Shown here: piece by piece, positions 9,608-18,292 of the stretch
Layout: every line of letters starts with the position of its first letter
How positions within the stretch are numbered: the stretch's first letter is position 1
Origin: Sideroxydans sp.
Lineage (GTDB): Bacteria > Pseudomonadota > Gammaproteobacteria > Burkholderiales > Gallionellaceae
Reading direction: 5' to 3'
DNA: 64,000 nucleotides
Assembly (NCBI GenBank): GCA_016124455.1
Contig: WGNQ01000002.1
Coordinates: 1 to 64,000, forward strand
The notes under the pieces: generated by a model
Seen by the model: the letters and a program-made list of their open reading frames with translations, nothing else
Database searches by the model: none
What the model was told of the DNA's origin: nothing
Made by a program: the position numbers and the translations under genes

Positions 9608-10453
9608 TCAGGCCAGGCTGTTGACCCGGTCGATCACCTGCGCCAGCTTGCTCGCATAATCGGGATCGGTGGCATAACCCGATTGTTGCAGCGCATTGGC
9701 GAAGCCGTGGGCATCACCGCCCTGCTTCAGCACTTCGGCATAACGCGGGTTCCCGCTCAACAGGTTGGCATAGTCATTGAAGGCCTGGGCATATGAATCG
9801 TAGGCGCGGAACCTGGCCACCTGCTTGTGCGCCACGCCATTGTGGTATTCGGTCGTGGTCACTTCGGCCACCTTGCCGTGCCAGCTGGCACCGGCCTTGA
9901 TGCCGAACAGGTTGTGGCTGCTGCTGCCGTCCGGCATGCGGATTTCGCGCTGCCCCCAGCCGCTTTCCAGCGCGGCCTGGCCGATCATCTGTTGTGCGGG
10001 TACCCCGCTGGCACGGCTGGCCTGCTCTGCGTGCGGCAGCATGCGCTGTACGAAACCCTGCTGGAAGTTCGTGCTGTACGCCGCGGGAATGGCGTTTGCC
10101 GCCGGCGCCGCGGAAGTTCCGGACGCCTGTGCGGCGGCAGTGCCGGGCGCGACATAGCGGCTCAACTGCTTCACCATCACATCGGCCAGGCCGATACCGC
10201 GCGTAGACATGTTCTGCGCCAGCTGCTGGTCTAGCATCGAGGTAAACATCTTGGTCTGCTCGCTGTCCAGCATGCCGTCCTGCGGCGTTGCCTCGCGCAT
10301 CGACTTGAGCATCATGTTCATGAATACCGCCTCGAACTGCTGCGCTACCCCCTTTAATGCCTGCTCAGGCGATTGCTTGGCCTGCAGGCGCAGCTTGCCG
10401 AGGTTTTGCGCATCGATCGCAAGCGTGCTCGCAATGTCTGTGCCGTCGACCAT
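9608..10453 (-). CDS. flgJ: Flagellar rod assembly protein / peptidoglycan hydrolase FlgJ
   Basis: FlgJ scaffolds rod assembly and opens the peptidoglycan layer for it. The 281-residue protein has the N-terminal rod-binding domain (about 20-105, with KGVAQQFEAVFMNMMLKSMR) and a C-terminal beta-N-acetylglucosaminidase domain (about 130-281), with QAALESGWGQREI carrying the catalytic glutamate and a Tyr-rich YDSYAQAFNDYANLL segment. This two-domain form is typical of beta- and gammaproteobacteria. The start codon is immediately next to the flgI stop. Confidence 0.95.
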   Translation of the reverse strand: MVDGTDIASTLAIDAQNLGKLRLQAKQSPEQALKGVAQQFEAVFMNMMLKSMREATPQDGMLDSEQTKMFTSMLDQQLAQNMSTRGIGLADVMVKQLSRYVAPGTAAAQASGTSAAPAANAIPAAYSTNFQQGFVQRMLPHAEQASRASGVPAQQMIGQAALESGWGQREIRMPDGSSSHNLFGIKAGASWHGKVAEVTTTEYHNGVAHKQVARFRAYDSYAQAFNDYANLLSGNPRYAEVLKQGGDAHGFANALQQSGYATDPDYASKLAQVIDRVNSLA

Positions 10454-11560
10454 TTAAATGATCTCCAGATCCGCGCGCAGCGCACCCGCCGATTTCATTG
10501 CCTGCAGGATGGCCAGCATATCCTGCGGGGTGGCGCCCACCGAATTCAGCGCCTGTACCACTTCGTTGAGGGACACGCCTTTCTTCAGCTCGATCAGGCT
10601 GCCCTTGTCCGCCTTGATATCGATATTCGATTGCGTGGTCTTCTCGGTTTTCCCCTTGGACAGCGCATTCGGCTGACTGACCTTTTCCTCGGTGCTGATG
10701 ACGACCGTCAGGTTGCCATGCGCAACAGCGCAATTATCCAGCGTAACATTCTGGTTCATCACCACCGAGCCGGTGCGCGCGTTGATGATGACCTTGGCCG
10801 CACCTTCCGCCGGGTCGATCTGCAAATTCTCGATCCTGGACAGGAATTCGACCCGTGCGCTGCCCGGCGGCGCCTGTACCTGTATCGTCCTGCCATCCAC
10901 GGCCGAGGCAATCGTCCCGTCCGACGACAATGTATGGTTGATCGCATCGGCGATACGCGTAGCCGTGGTGAAATCCATATCGTTCAGTTCCAGGTTGATG
11001 TACCCGCCCTGCCCCAGGGCCGTGGATACTGCCCGCTCCACCGTCGCACCGGCAGGCACACGCCCCACACTGAGGTGGTTGACCTGCACCTGGGAGCCGC
11101 CGGCGGAAGCTCCTACCCCGCCGACCAGCAGGTTGCCCTGGGCCATCGCATACACCTGCCCATCGGCACCTTTCAGCGGCGTCATCAACAAGGTCCCGCC
11201 GTTCAGGCTCTTGGCATTACCGATCGAGGAGGCCGTAACGTCTATGGTCTGCCCTGGATGCGAAAATGGCGGCAAAGTCGCGGTCACCATCACCGCGGCC
11301 ACGTTCTTCAGCTGCAGGCTGGTTGCCGCAGGCAGGTTGATACCCATCTGCGTCAGCATGCTGATCACGCTTTGTACGGTAAATGGCGTCTGCGTGGTCT
11401 GGTCGCCGCTGCCATCGAGGCCGACCACCAGGCCATAACCGATCAATTGGTTGTCGCGCACGCCCTGAATGCTGGCCAGATCCTTGATGCGCTCTGCATG
11501 GGCGGTTGCGGCGGCACCCGCCATCAGCATCGCCAGCAACAGATTCAGAATGTTCTTCAT
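10454..11560 (-). CDS. flgI: Flagellar P-ring protein FlgI
   Basis: FlgI forms the periplasmic P-ring around the rod. The 368-residue protein has a cleavable signal peptide (MKNILNLLLAMLMAGAAATAHA) followed by the hallmark ERIKDLASIQGVRDNQLIGYG and GLDGSGDQT. The C-terminus (LNSVGATPQDMLAILQAMKSAGAL) is also diagnostic. It is in the flg operon between flgH (14-bp gap) and flgJ (adjacent). Confidence 0.97.
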   Translation of the reverse strand: MKNILNLLLAMLMAGAAATAHAERIKDLASIQGVRDNQLIGYGLVVGLDGSGDQTTQTPFTVQSVISMLTQMGINLPAATSLQLKNVAAVMVTATLPPFSHPGQTIDVTASSIGNAKSLNGGTLLMTPLKGADGQVYAMAQGNLLVGGVGASAGGSQVQVNHLSVGRVPAGATVERAVSTALGQGGYINLELNDMDFTTATRIADAINHTLSSDGTIASAVDGRTIQVQAPPGSARVEFLSRIENLQIDPAEGAAKVIINARTGSVVMNQNVTLDNCAVAHGNLTVVISTEEKVSQPNALSKGKTEKTTQSNIDIKADKGSLIELKKGVSLNEVVQALNSVGATPQDMLAILQAMKSAGALRADLEII

Positions 11561-11574
11561 GTTTGCTTCCTTGT

Positions 11575-12261
11575 CTAGAACGGCAGCACGGTCAGGAAGA
11601 ACCGCCCCAGCATGCTCAGCAACGAAGCGTTGTCGAGGTTGCTGTTGGCGCCCTTGTACTCGATGCGCGCATCCGCCACCTGGGTGGACGGCACAGTGTT
11701 GCCGCTGGCGATCGAACCCGGCCTGACCACACCGGACAGGCGAATGTATTCCTCAACCTGATTGATGGATACCTGTTTTTCCCCGCTCACCAGCAAATTT
11801 CCGTTCGGCAGCACCTCGGTCACGGTCACCGTAATGGTTCCGCTCAATACGTTGCTGCCCGAGCTGTCGCTGGCGTTGGCCAGCTTGTTCGCGGAATCGG
11901 CTGCAATCCCGATGCCTTTCAACAGCGGCTTGGTCGTTGACGTAATCGTCGCACTGGGCGTATTCGCGCTCACACTGCTGCTGTGATTCGCATTGCTGGC
12001 ATTCTTCTGCGTGGCCGAGGTGTTCTCCACCAGCGTAATCGTGAGCGTGTCGCCGACGTTGCGCGCCCGGATATCCTCGAACAACGGGCGCTCGTTTATG
12101 CCTGCCTGGTAGATGGCGCCATTGTTCTGCGGCACCATCTTCTGCTCCGGCGGACGTGCAGTCATCGGCTGGCGGATGCTGGTGGAAGGCGTACAACCCG
12201 CCAACAGCACCAAAGCAAATCCGGCCGCCCCCAGTTTCCGAAATATATTCAGGTCGCCCAT
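11575..12261 (-). CDS. flgH: Flagellar L-ring lipoprotein FlgH
   Basis: FlgH forms the outer-membrane L-ring. The 228-residue precursor has a lipoprotein signal with lipobox LLAGC (Cys22), and then the conserved GAIYQAG...RPLFEDIRARNVGDTLTI and GNLLVSGEKQVSIN regions. The C-terminal MLGRFFLTVLPF fits the family. It lies 16 bp after flgG and 14 bp before flgI. Confidence 0.97.
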   Translation of the reverse strand: MGDLNIFRKLGAAGFALVLLAGCTPSTSIRQPMTARPPEQKMVPQNNGAIYQAGINERPLFEDIRARNVGDTLTITLVENTSATQKNASNANHSSSVSANTPSATITSTTKPLLKGIGIAADSANKLANASDSSGSNVLSGTITVTVTEVLPNGNLLVSGEKQVSINQVEEYIRLSGVVRPGSIASGNTVPSTQVADARIEYKGANSNLDNASLLSMLGRFFLTVLPF

Positions 12262-12277
12262 GTTATGCCCTCCCGCC

Positions 12278-13060
12278 TTACATCTGTGTCAGGCGCTGCA
12301 GCATCTGATCCGAAGTGGTAATGGCCTTGGAATTGATTTCGTAGGCTCGCTGCGTCTGGATCATGTTGACCATTTCCTCCACGACATTGACGTTGGAAGT
12401 TTCCACGTACCCCTGATTCAACAACCCGGTACCGTTGGTTCCGGGCGTATTGGTGTTCGGCGTACCGGAAGAGGCCGTTTCCACATACAGGTTCTGGCCC
12501 TGGCTTTGCAGCCCGGCCGGATTGATAAAGGTCGCCAGCTGCAGGCTGCCAATCTGGGTGGGAGCGGTAACGCCGGCCTGGGTCACCGACACGACACCGT
12601 CGCTGCCTATGGTCACACTGGTCGAATTCGCCGGAATGGTCAGTGCCGGCTGCACCACGTAACCGCTCGCCGTTACCAGCTGCCCCTGGCTGTCCGACTG
12701 GAACGAGCCGTCGCGGGTATAAGCGGTGGTACCGTCCGGCATCAGCACCTGGAAGAAACCGGGACCCTGGATCGCCACATCCAGGCTGTTGCCTGTCTGC
12801 TGCAGATTGCCCTGGGTATGTATCCGTTCCGCAGCCACCGGGCGCACGCCGGTACCGATCTGCAGCCCTGAAGGAATCTGGGTTTGTTGCGATGATTGCG
12901 CACCTGGCTGGCTCAGCGTCTGGTACAGCAGGTCTTCAAACACCGCGCGCGAGCGTTTGAAACCGTTGGTGCTGACGTTGGCCAGATTGTTGGATATGAC
13001 GTCCATCTGGGTCTGTTCTGCTTCCAGCCCGGTCTTTGAAATCCACAAGGAACGTATCAT
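12278..13060 (-). CDS. flgG: Flagellar distal rod protein FlgG
   Basis: FlgG builds the distal rod. The 260-residue protein begins [16 protein letters not shown] with the rod motif [12 protein letters not shown] (residues 25-36) and ends with [19 protein letters not shown] and a terminal helix. The length matches the family exactly. There is a 29-bp gap to flgF upstream, and flgH follows. Confidence 0.97.
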   Translation of the reverse strand: MIRSLWISKTGLEAEQTQMDVISNNLANVSTNGFKRSRAVFEDLLYQTLSQPGAQSSQQTQIPSGLQIGTGVRPVAAERIHTQGNLQQTGNSLDVAIQGPGFFQVLMPDGTTAYTRDGSFQSDSQGQLVTASGYVVQPALTIPANSTSVTIGSDGVVSVTQAGVTAPTQIGSLQLATFINPAGLQSQGQNLYVETASSGTPNTNTPGTNGTGLLNQGYVETSNVNVVEEMVNMIQTQRAYEINSKAITTSDQMLQRLTQM

Positions 13061-13089
13061 CGTTTCACCCTCTCAAAAATTGCGTCCAC

Positions 13090-13836
13090 CTAGCCGGTGA
13101 CATTCAGTATCTGGCTGGCCTGCTGCGCATCATCCGATGCGGTCTTCAGCACTTTCATCTGCATGTCGAACTGCCGCGCCAGCGAAATCATGTCCACCAT
13201 GGTTTCCACCACATGTACATTGCTGCCCTCGAGGTGGCCCGGCACTACCGTCACATCGGAATATTGCACCGTAGATGCCGCGCCGCCCTTGACGCGGAAC
13301 AGGCCGTCATCTCCGCGCACCAGGGATTTTTCCGGCGGGTTGACCAGCTTGATGCGGCCGACCGTCACGCCCTGAGAAGGCGCATTGCCGGTGGGCACGG
13401 TGGAAACCGTGCCGTCCGCACCGATGGTGATTTCGGAATCCGGCGGGATCGCAATCTGGCCGCTATCACTTGCCACCGGCAATCCGCTGCGCGTTTGCAG
13501 GATGCCTTGCGGAGAAATCTGCAGGCTGCCATCACGCGTATAGGCTTCTGTGCCATCCGGCATCTGCACCGTGATCCAGCCTTTCCCGTTCACGGCGATG
13601 TCCAGCGGACGCCCGGTTTCCTCCATCGCTGCCGGCGTAAAATCGTAGCCGGTTGTGGTGTCCACCACAAAGGTGCGCGTAGGCAGCCCCTCGCCGACCA
13701 GGGGCACGGCACGGAATGCATTAACCATGCTGCGAAAGCCCGGTGTGTTGCTGTTGGACAGGTTCTGCGACACGGTCGCCTGCCTTTGCAGCACATGTGA
13801 CGCACCGGTCATTGCGGTATAAATTAATTTGTCCAT
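13090..13836 (-). CDS. flgF: Flagellar proximal rod protein FlgF
   Basis: FlgF is a proximal rod component. The 248-residue protein starts MDKLIYTAMTGASHVLQRQ, has a diverged rod motif (QNLSNSNTPGFR) and ends with VETMVDMISLARQFDMQMK. It is preceded by a 148-bp gap after flgE that carries a 51-bp element shared with the flgB upstream region, so a second transcript probably starts here. Confidence 0.95.
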   Translation of the reverse strand: MDKLIYTAMTGASHVLQRQATVSQNLSNSNTPGFRSMVNAFRAVPLVGEGLPTRTFVVDTTTGYDFTPAAMEETGRPLDIAVNGKGWITVQMPDGTEAYTRDGSLQISPQGILQTRSGLPVASDSGQIAIPPDSEITIGADGTVSTVPTGNAPSQGVTVGRIKLVNPPEKSLVRGDDGLFRVKGGAASTVQYSDVTVVPGHLEGSNVHVVETMVDMISLARQFDMQMKVLKTASDDAQQASQILNVTG

Positions 13837-13875
13837 GACACCTCCGGTGTTGCAGCTACCTGTATTCGATGCTCC

Positions 13876-13926
13876 ATCCTAATCACAGCAGCACAACTGG
13901 CATCCCCCGATTAAAGGCGGAATTCC
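13876..13926 (-). promoter_or_regulatory. Bipartite promoter-like element upstream of flgF
   Basis: On the plus strand the two conserved blocks are ATCCTAATCACA (13876-13887) and CGATTAAAGG (13908-13917, continuing GCGGAATTCC), separated by exactly 20 bp. The same blocks with the same spacing occur upstream of flgB (17483-17533). In the gene direction this reads CCTTTAATCG, then GATGCC and, 17 bp later, TAGGAT as a -10-like box ending 39 bp before the flgF start. I read it as a flagellar promoter with an activator site; sigma factor and activator are unknown. Confidence 0.6.
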
Positions 13927-13984
13927 GTCTCATTTCCGACATAGCGGCAAACCAGCGCCCGCAAACCGCCATATCTCACCTAAC

Positions 13985-15910
13985 CTAGCGCAGGTTCACC
14001 AGCGTCTGCAGCACCGCATCCTGGGTCTTGATGGTCTGTGCATTGGCCTGGTACACGCGTTGCGCCGTGATCATGTTCACCAGCTCTGCGGTCAGGTCGA
14101 CGTTGGAGTCCTCCACCGCCGCGGACTGGATCACGCCCATGCTGCCGGTGCCGGGCGCACCGACCAGCGGCGCACCGGAAGTGGATGTCTCGACCCATAA
14201 ATTGTTACCTTGCGGTTGCAGGCCTTGTGCATTGGAAAAGTTGGCCAGCACGATCTGGCCCAAATTATTGGTTTGCCCATTCGAGTAGCGCCCCTGGATC
14301 GTGCCATCCGAAGCCGTGCTGAAGCCGGTCAGCTGGCCGGAGGTATAGCCATTCTGGGTCAGCGAATTGACGCCGAAGTTCGCACCGTATTGCGACGTAC
14401 CGGAAAAATCCATAACGATGGATTGCGGACTGGTCGCGCCATTGGCAAATGGCACCGATACATTCATCTGGCCGATGGTCAGCCCAGCTGTCGGCGTCGG
14501 GTATACCAGCGTACCGTTGCTGTCGAAGCATAGTGTTCCCAGTGCAGTTCCCGCCGCGGGGATGGTGGCGTTGTCCACCGTCAGGTAGGTTTGCCAGGCG
14601 GTCGTGGCGTTGGCCGGCGCACCAACCGGAATCGGGGTAACGGTGCCGGTGAAGCCGGCGCTGGCAAACGCACCCGGCGTACCGCTGACGGTGCCGATGA
14701 AGCCGGCACCGGCGAACGAACCCGGCGTCGTCACATAGGTTGTCGCCAGGCCGATAGTCATGGTCGGGCTTGCCGAATTGCTGATTTGCGCAGTACCGGC
14801 GGCAAACGAACCCGTCATCGAATACGTCGGATTGGCAGCGAGAAACGCGGTCATCGCGGTATCCAGCTGGGCCGCGGTCACGGTGTCGCCGGCAGCCGCA
14901 GAAGTGAAGCTCGCGGCCGGAATGCCGTCGATGTTCAGCGTGAACGTTTCACCTGCCGCGGAGGCCACCGGCTGGGTGAACGTGCCGGATTGCACCGAAG
15001 TGGACGAAGTCGTACCGTAAGTGCTGGCCAGGCCGATGGTCATTGCCGAACCGGCGGCATCGGTAATTTGTGCCGTGCCCGCAGCAAATGTGCCGGTCAT
15101 CGAATAGGCCGGATGGGTCGACAGGAAAGATGCCATCGCCGTATCCAGCTGGGCGGCGGTCACCGTATCGCCGGTGGCGGCAGAAGTAAAGTTGGCCACG
15201 GTCGACCCATTGATGCTCAGCGTAAAGGTCTGGCCCGGTGCAGTAGCCACCGCCGTCGTAAAGGCGCCGGATTGCACCGAGGAGACCGATGCCTTGGCGA
15301 AATACGTCGTCGCCACATGGCTGTTGCCCAGGCTGTCGTATATCGTTACCGAAGTGGAATTATTGAAGGACGACGGGTTGCTCGGGCTGAATGCTGCAGC
15401 CGTCGGCGCCAGCAAGCGCGAATCGAGATTCAGTCCCAGGTTGGTCAGCGAAGTGGCAGCCGGGTTGAGGTTGGTCGTGGGTATCTGCAGCGGCTGCGGG
15501 GATGCCGCGACAATATTGCCCGCACTGTCGATGCCGTAACCGGTCAGCTTGATCCCCTGGGCATTGACGATGAAGCCGTTCTTGTCGAGCTGGAACTGGC
15601 CGTTGCGGCTGTAGGAAATAGCGCCATTGTTATCCATACGGTAAAAACCCTGGCCGTTGATCGCCATGTCCAGGGTATTGCCGGTAGACGTAACGTTACC
15701 CTGCACGAATTGCTGGGCCACGGCCGCGACCTTGGTACCGATACCGATCTGCGCACCGCCCGAACCACTCAGCGATGCCGCATACACATCGGCAAATTGC
15801 GCCGTCGACTGCTTGAAGCCGACGGTGCTGGCATTGGCCACGTTGTTGCCGATCACCTCCAATTGCTTGGACGATGCATTTAACCCACTCAACCCCTGCT
15901 GAAAGCCCAT
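13985..15910 (-). CDS. flgE: Flagellar hook protein FlgE (enlarged)
   Basis: FlgE polymerises into the hook. The 641-residue protein begins MGFQQGLSGLNASSKQLEVIGNN-type and ends VDLTAELVNMITAQRVYQANAQT plus a terminal helix, both hallmarks. The family norm is near 400 residues; the surplus is in the middle, where two about 88-residue segments repeat with a 94-residue period (211-298 and 305-392), followed by two short PG(S/A)FAxAGF(I/T)GTV units (397-424). The ribosome site GAGGAGAATATC precedes the ATG. It lies between flgD (18-bp gap) and flgF (148-bp gap). Confidence 0.95.
   Translation of the reverse strand: MGFQQGLSGLNASSKQLEVIGNNVANASTVGFKQSTAQFADVYAASLSGSGGAQIGIGTKVAAVAQQFVQGNVTSTGNTLDMAINGQGFYRMDNNGAISYSRNGQFQLDKNGFIVNAQGIKLTGYGIDSAGNIVAASPQPLQIPTTNLNPAATSLTNLGLNLDSRLLAPTAAAFSPSNPSSFNNSTSVTIYDSLGNSHVATTYFAKASVSSVQSGAFTTAVATAPGQTFTLSINGSTVANFTSAATGDTVTAAQLDTAMASFLSTHPAYSMTGTFAAGTAQITDAAGSAMTIGLASTYGTTSSTSVQSGTFTQPVASAAGETFTLNIDGIPAASFTSAAAGDTVTAAQLDTAMTAFLAANPTYSMTGSFAAGTAQISNSASPTMTIGLATTYVTTPGSFAGAGFIGTVSGTPGAFASAGFTGTVTPIPVGAPANATTAWQTYLTVDNATIPAAGTALGTLCFDSNGTLVYPTPTAGLTIGQMNVSVPFANGATSPQSIVMDFSGTSQYGANFGVNSLTQNGYTSGQLTGFSTASDGTIQGRYSNGQTNNLGQIVLANFSNAQGLQPQGNNLWVETSTSGAPLVGAPGTGSMGVIQSAAVEDSNVDLTAELVNMITAQRVYQANAQTIKTQDAVLQTLVNLR
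14735..15280 (-). repeat. Two tandem 94-residue-period repeats inside FlgE
   Basis: FlgE residues 211-298 and 305-392 both run SVQSG(A/T)FT...TFTL(S/N)I(N/D)G...FTSAA.GDTVTAAQLDTAM..FL...P(A/T)YSMTG(T/S)FAAGTAQI..., then TIGLA(S/T)TY. The near identity implies a recent in-frame duplication or ongoing homogenisation of about 282 bp. Confidence 0.85.
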
Positions 15911-15928
15911 GATATTCTCCTCGTGTTA

Positions 15929-16612
15929 CTACATGACCATCAAAATCTTCGACATATCGAAAGCGCCCAGTTGCGCCACGTTCAGCGAAGCGCCCTGGGA
16001 AGTCGGGGTAACCGCGTTTACCGTACCGAAGGACAAGGTAGTCGCCGCTGCGGTATCGGTGCCGTTCACGGATTGTGCGGAGAACGTGTAACTGCCGTCC
16101 GCCACCGTGGTTCCCGCATCGTTCTTGCCATCCCAGGTCAGCGGCACGATGCCGGCCTGCTGCGCACCGAGGCGCATGGTGCGCACCACGTTACCCGCCG
16201 TGTCCTGAATCTTCACGATGACGTTATCCGCCGGATTCTGCAGCTGCACCCCGCCCAGCGCCTGCCCGCCGGAAAGGTTGATGGCTGAGCCCTGCACCAG
16301 TACGCCATGCCCGATCATGCTGGAGGACGAGCTTGCGATCATGCTGTTGCTCAACGCCTGCAGCGTGGTATTCAGCTGGTTGACACCCTCCACCGTGCTG
16401 AGCTGCGCCAGTTGCGAGGTCATCTGCGAGTTGTCCATAGGGTTGAGCGGATCCTGGTTCTGCAACTGCGTCACCAGCAGCGTCATGAAGCGATTCTGCA
16501 GCGCGGTACTACTATTGGCACTGGCCGCGCTGCTGGCACCCAGCGAACTGTTGCTCGCATTGAGTGAAGAAATCAGCGATGAAGCCGGATTGGTATTGGT
16601 TGCGGTGACCAT
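15929..16612 (-). CDS. flgD: Flagellar hook cap protein FlgD
   Basis: FlgD caps the growing hook and is later discarded. The 227-residue protein has the N-terminal signature FMTLLVTQLQNQDPLNPMDN followed by SQMTSQLAQLSTVEGVNQLN. The C-terminal half contains the Ig-like and Tudor-like hook-cap domains (LTWDGKNDAGTTVADGSYTF). It starts 13 bp after flgC and ends 18 bp before flgE. Confidence 0.96.
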   Translation of the reverse strand: MVTATNTNPASSLISSLNASNSSLGASSAASANSSTALQNRFMTLLVTQLQNQDPLNPMDNSQMTSQLAQLSTVEGVNQLNTTLQALSNSMIASSSSSMIGHGVLVQGSAINLSGGQALGGVQLQNPADNVIVKIQDTAGNVVRTMRLGAQQAGIVPLTWDGKNDAGTTVADGSYTFSAQSVNGTDTAAATTLSFGTVNAVTPTSQGASLNVAQLGAFDMSKILMVM

Positions 16613-16625
16613 GGTCTATCCTTTC

Positions 16626-17030
16626 CTATTGTCCGATAGTGAGCGTTTTAAGCAGCAGGGTTTTGGACGTATTCATCACGTCCACGTTATTCTGGTAAGA
16701 GCGCGAGGCGGAAATCATGTTGACCATTTCTTCCACGACATTGACGTTGGGCTGTGCGACATAGCCTTTGCTGTCGGCCAGAGGGTTCTTCGGGTCGTAG
16801 ACCATCTGCATCGGCGAAGTATCGTTCACCACCGCCGCCACCTTCACCCCTACACTGCCCTCGTTACCCATCGGCGTGGCTTCGAACACCACCTGTTTGG
16901 CGCGATAGGGCTTGCCATCGGCGCTGGTGGTGCTGTCCACGTTGGCCAGGTTGCTCGCCACCACGTTCAGCCGCTGCGACTGCGCGGTCATGGCCGAACC
17001 TGCAATATTGAAGATATTAAATAACGACAT
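16626..17030 (-). CDS. flgC: Flagellar proximal rod protein FlgC
   Basis: FlgC is a proximal rod subunit. The 134-residue protein has the rod motif [19 protein letters not shown] and the C-terminal [21 protein letters not shown]. Size and motifs match the family. It is 5 bp downstream of flgB. Confidence 0.97.
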   Translation of the reverse strand: MSLFNIFNIAGSAMTAQSQRLNVVASNLANVDSTTSADGKPYRAKQVVFEATPMGNEGSVGVKVAAVVNDTSPMQMVYDPKNPLADSKGYVAQPNVNVVEEMVNMISASRSYQNNVDVMNTSKTLLLKTLTIGQ

Positions 17031-17035
17031 GATGA

Positions 17036-17440
17036 TTACCCCTGTAATGCAGCCAGAACATCCTTGACCTCGTCACTGATGAACTTCAGGCTGGCCTCGT
17101 ATCGCACCGCATTGTCGGCAAACTGCGCACGCTCCACGTCCATATCCACCGTGTTGCCATCCGCGCTCGGCTGCAGCACGGTGCGATACATCACCGGTGC
17201 GCCCATCACGGTCTCGCCGGATGCCGCTCCCAGATGCCCGGGCGCCGTGGTCGCCACCGGCAGGTTCCCGCTGTTCCCTGACAGCGCACCTTGCAAGGCG
17301 CTGGCAAAATCAATATCCTTGGCCTTGTAGTTAGGCGTATCGGCATTGGCGATATTGGATGCAATCAGTTGCTGACGGGCCTCGCGCAAACGCAGCGCGG
17401 TCTGCTGAAACTGCATTGCCTCATCTATCCTGCTGCTCAT
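17036..17440 (-). CDS. flgB: Flagellar proximal rod protein FlgB
   Basis: FlgB starts rod assembly. From ATG 17440 the product is 134 residues, beginning [16 protein letters not shown] with the rod motif [20 protein letters not shown] and ending [21 protein letters not shown]. This start is chosen because a strong GGAGG ribosome site sits just upstream; a longer frame to 17482 adds 14 residues without family support. It is the first gene of the flgBCDEFGHIJKL operon. Confidence 0.95.
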   Translation of the reverse strand: MSSRIDEAMQFQQTALRLREARQQLIASNIANADTPNYKAKDIDFASALQGALSGNSGNLPVATTAPGHLGAASGETVMGAPVMYRTVLQPSADGNTVDMDVERAQFADNAVRYEASLKFISDEVKDVLAALQG

Positions 17441-17482
17441 TTCCACCTCCTGTACGCCACTTCCACTTCTTCCATGGCTCAC

Positions 17483-17533
17483 ATCCTAATCACATGGGGT
17501 AAACCGCCATCAATCGATTAAAGGCAAATTCCC
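17483..17533 (-). promoter_or_regulatory. Bipartite promoter-like element upstream of flgB
   Basis: ATCCTAATCACA (17483-17494) and CGATTAAAGG (17515-17524) are separated by 20 bp, identical in sequence and spacing to the element upstream of flgF. In the gene direction it gives CCTTTAATCG, GATGGC, 17 bp, then TAGGAT, which ends 42 bp before the flgB start. Because flgA is divergent, the A+T-rich half could also serve flgA. Confidence 0.6.
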
Positions 17534-17593
17534 GCCTTATTTCCCCCATTAAAAACCTTCCCCTAATACCGGCATCGGCCGACAATACGCTCC

Positions 17594-18283
17594 ATGAAAA
17601 AACTCCTTCTTATATTCACCCTGCTGCTCCCGGCGCTGCCCGCATGGGCGGCCCCCCAGCAAAGCCACAACGAAATCCGCCAGGCCATCACCCGCTTCGT
17701 GCGCATGCAAACCCAGTCGCTGCCGGGCAAGGTGGAGATCAAGGTGGACGAGATCGACCGGCGCCTGCAACTCAACGCCTGCCCCGCGCTGGAAACCTTC
17801 CTGCCTCCCGGCGGCCATTTACTCGGTAACGGTACGGTCGGCGTGCGCTGCCCCAAGAGCGGCACGGTCAGCGGCTGGACACTATATGTGCCGGTGCACA
17901 TCACGGTTACCGCAACCCTGCTGGTCACCAACCGCCCCCTGCCACGCGGCAAGGTAATGAGCCCGGACGATTTCAGTGACCAGAGCGGAGTGATCACGCA
18001 GGCCGACATGCTGACCGACCCCGCACAGGTTACCGGCAAGATACTGCGCTACGGCGTGGGTGCCGGCCAGATCCTGCGCCAGTCCATGCTGCGCGACCCG
18101 TATGCCGTCGTGCAGGGGCAAAACGTACCGGTAGTTGTCGAAGGCCGGGGATTCCATGTGCGCTCCGAAGGCAAGGCGCTGAACAACGCGGCGGAAGGAG
18201 AAAACGTTCAGGTGCGCACCGCTTCGGGACGGGTCGTCAGCGGCACGGCGCAGGAAAATGGGGAGGTTGTGGTGCGCCCCTGA
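17594..18283 (+). CDS. flgA: Flagellar P-ring assembly chaperone FlgA
   Basis: FlgA is a periplasmic chaperone for P-ring formation. The 229-residue precursor has a signal peptide (MKKLLLIFTLLLPALPAWA), and the C-terminal SAF domain (about 95-229) has the family pattern RPLPRGKVMSPDDF and GQNVPVVVEGRGFHVRSEGKALNNAAEGENVQVR. It is divergent from flgB. The flgM and flgN genes that often follow flgA are absent; a convergent PLP enzyme gene ends 10 bp downstream. Confidence 0.95.
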   Translation: MKKLLLIFTLLLPALPAWAAPQQSHNEIRQAITRFVRMQTQSLPGKVEIKVDEIDRRLQLNACPALETFLPPGGHLLGNGTVGVRCPKSGTVSGWTLYVPVHITVTATLLVTNRPLPRGKVMSPDDFSDQSGVITQADMLTDPAQVTGKILRYGVGAGQILRQSMLRDPYAVVQGQNVPVVVEGRGFHVRSEGKALNNAAEGENVQVRTASGRVVSGTAQENGEVVVRP

Positions 18284-18292
18284 GTCGGCAGC

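Noticed and set aside
14591-15883. Long open frame (430 codons) on the plus strand opposite flgE
   Set aside because: It is the antisense of a well-conserved, repeat-rich gene; the composition is Arg/Gly-rich and no family is recognisable.
17515-17540. Sigma-54 site (GG-N10-GC) upstream of flgB
   Set aside because: The nearest GG and GC are 9 bases apart on either strand, one short of the required spacing.
17550-17585. Sigma-28 promoter for flgA (TAAA...GCCGACAA)
   Set aside because: The -10-like GCCGACAA is present at 17578, but TAAA lies 24 bp upstream instead of about 15, and the site is only 8 bp from the start codon.
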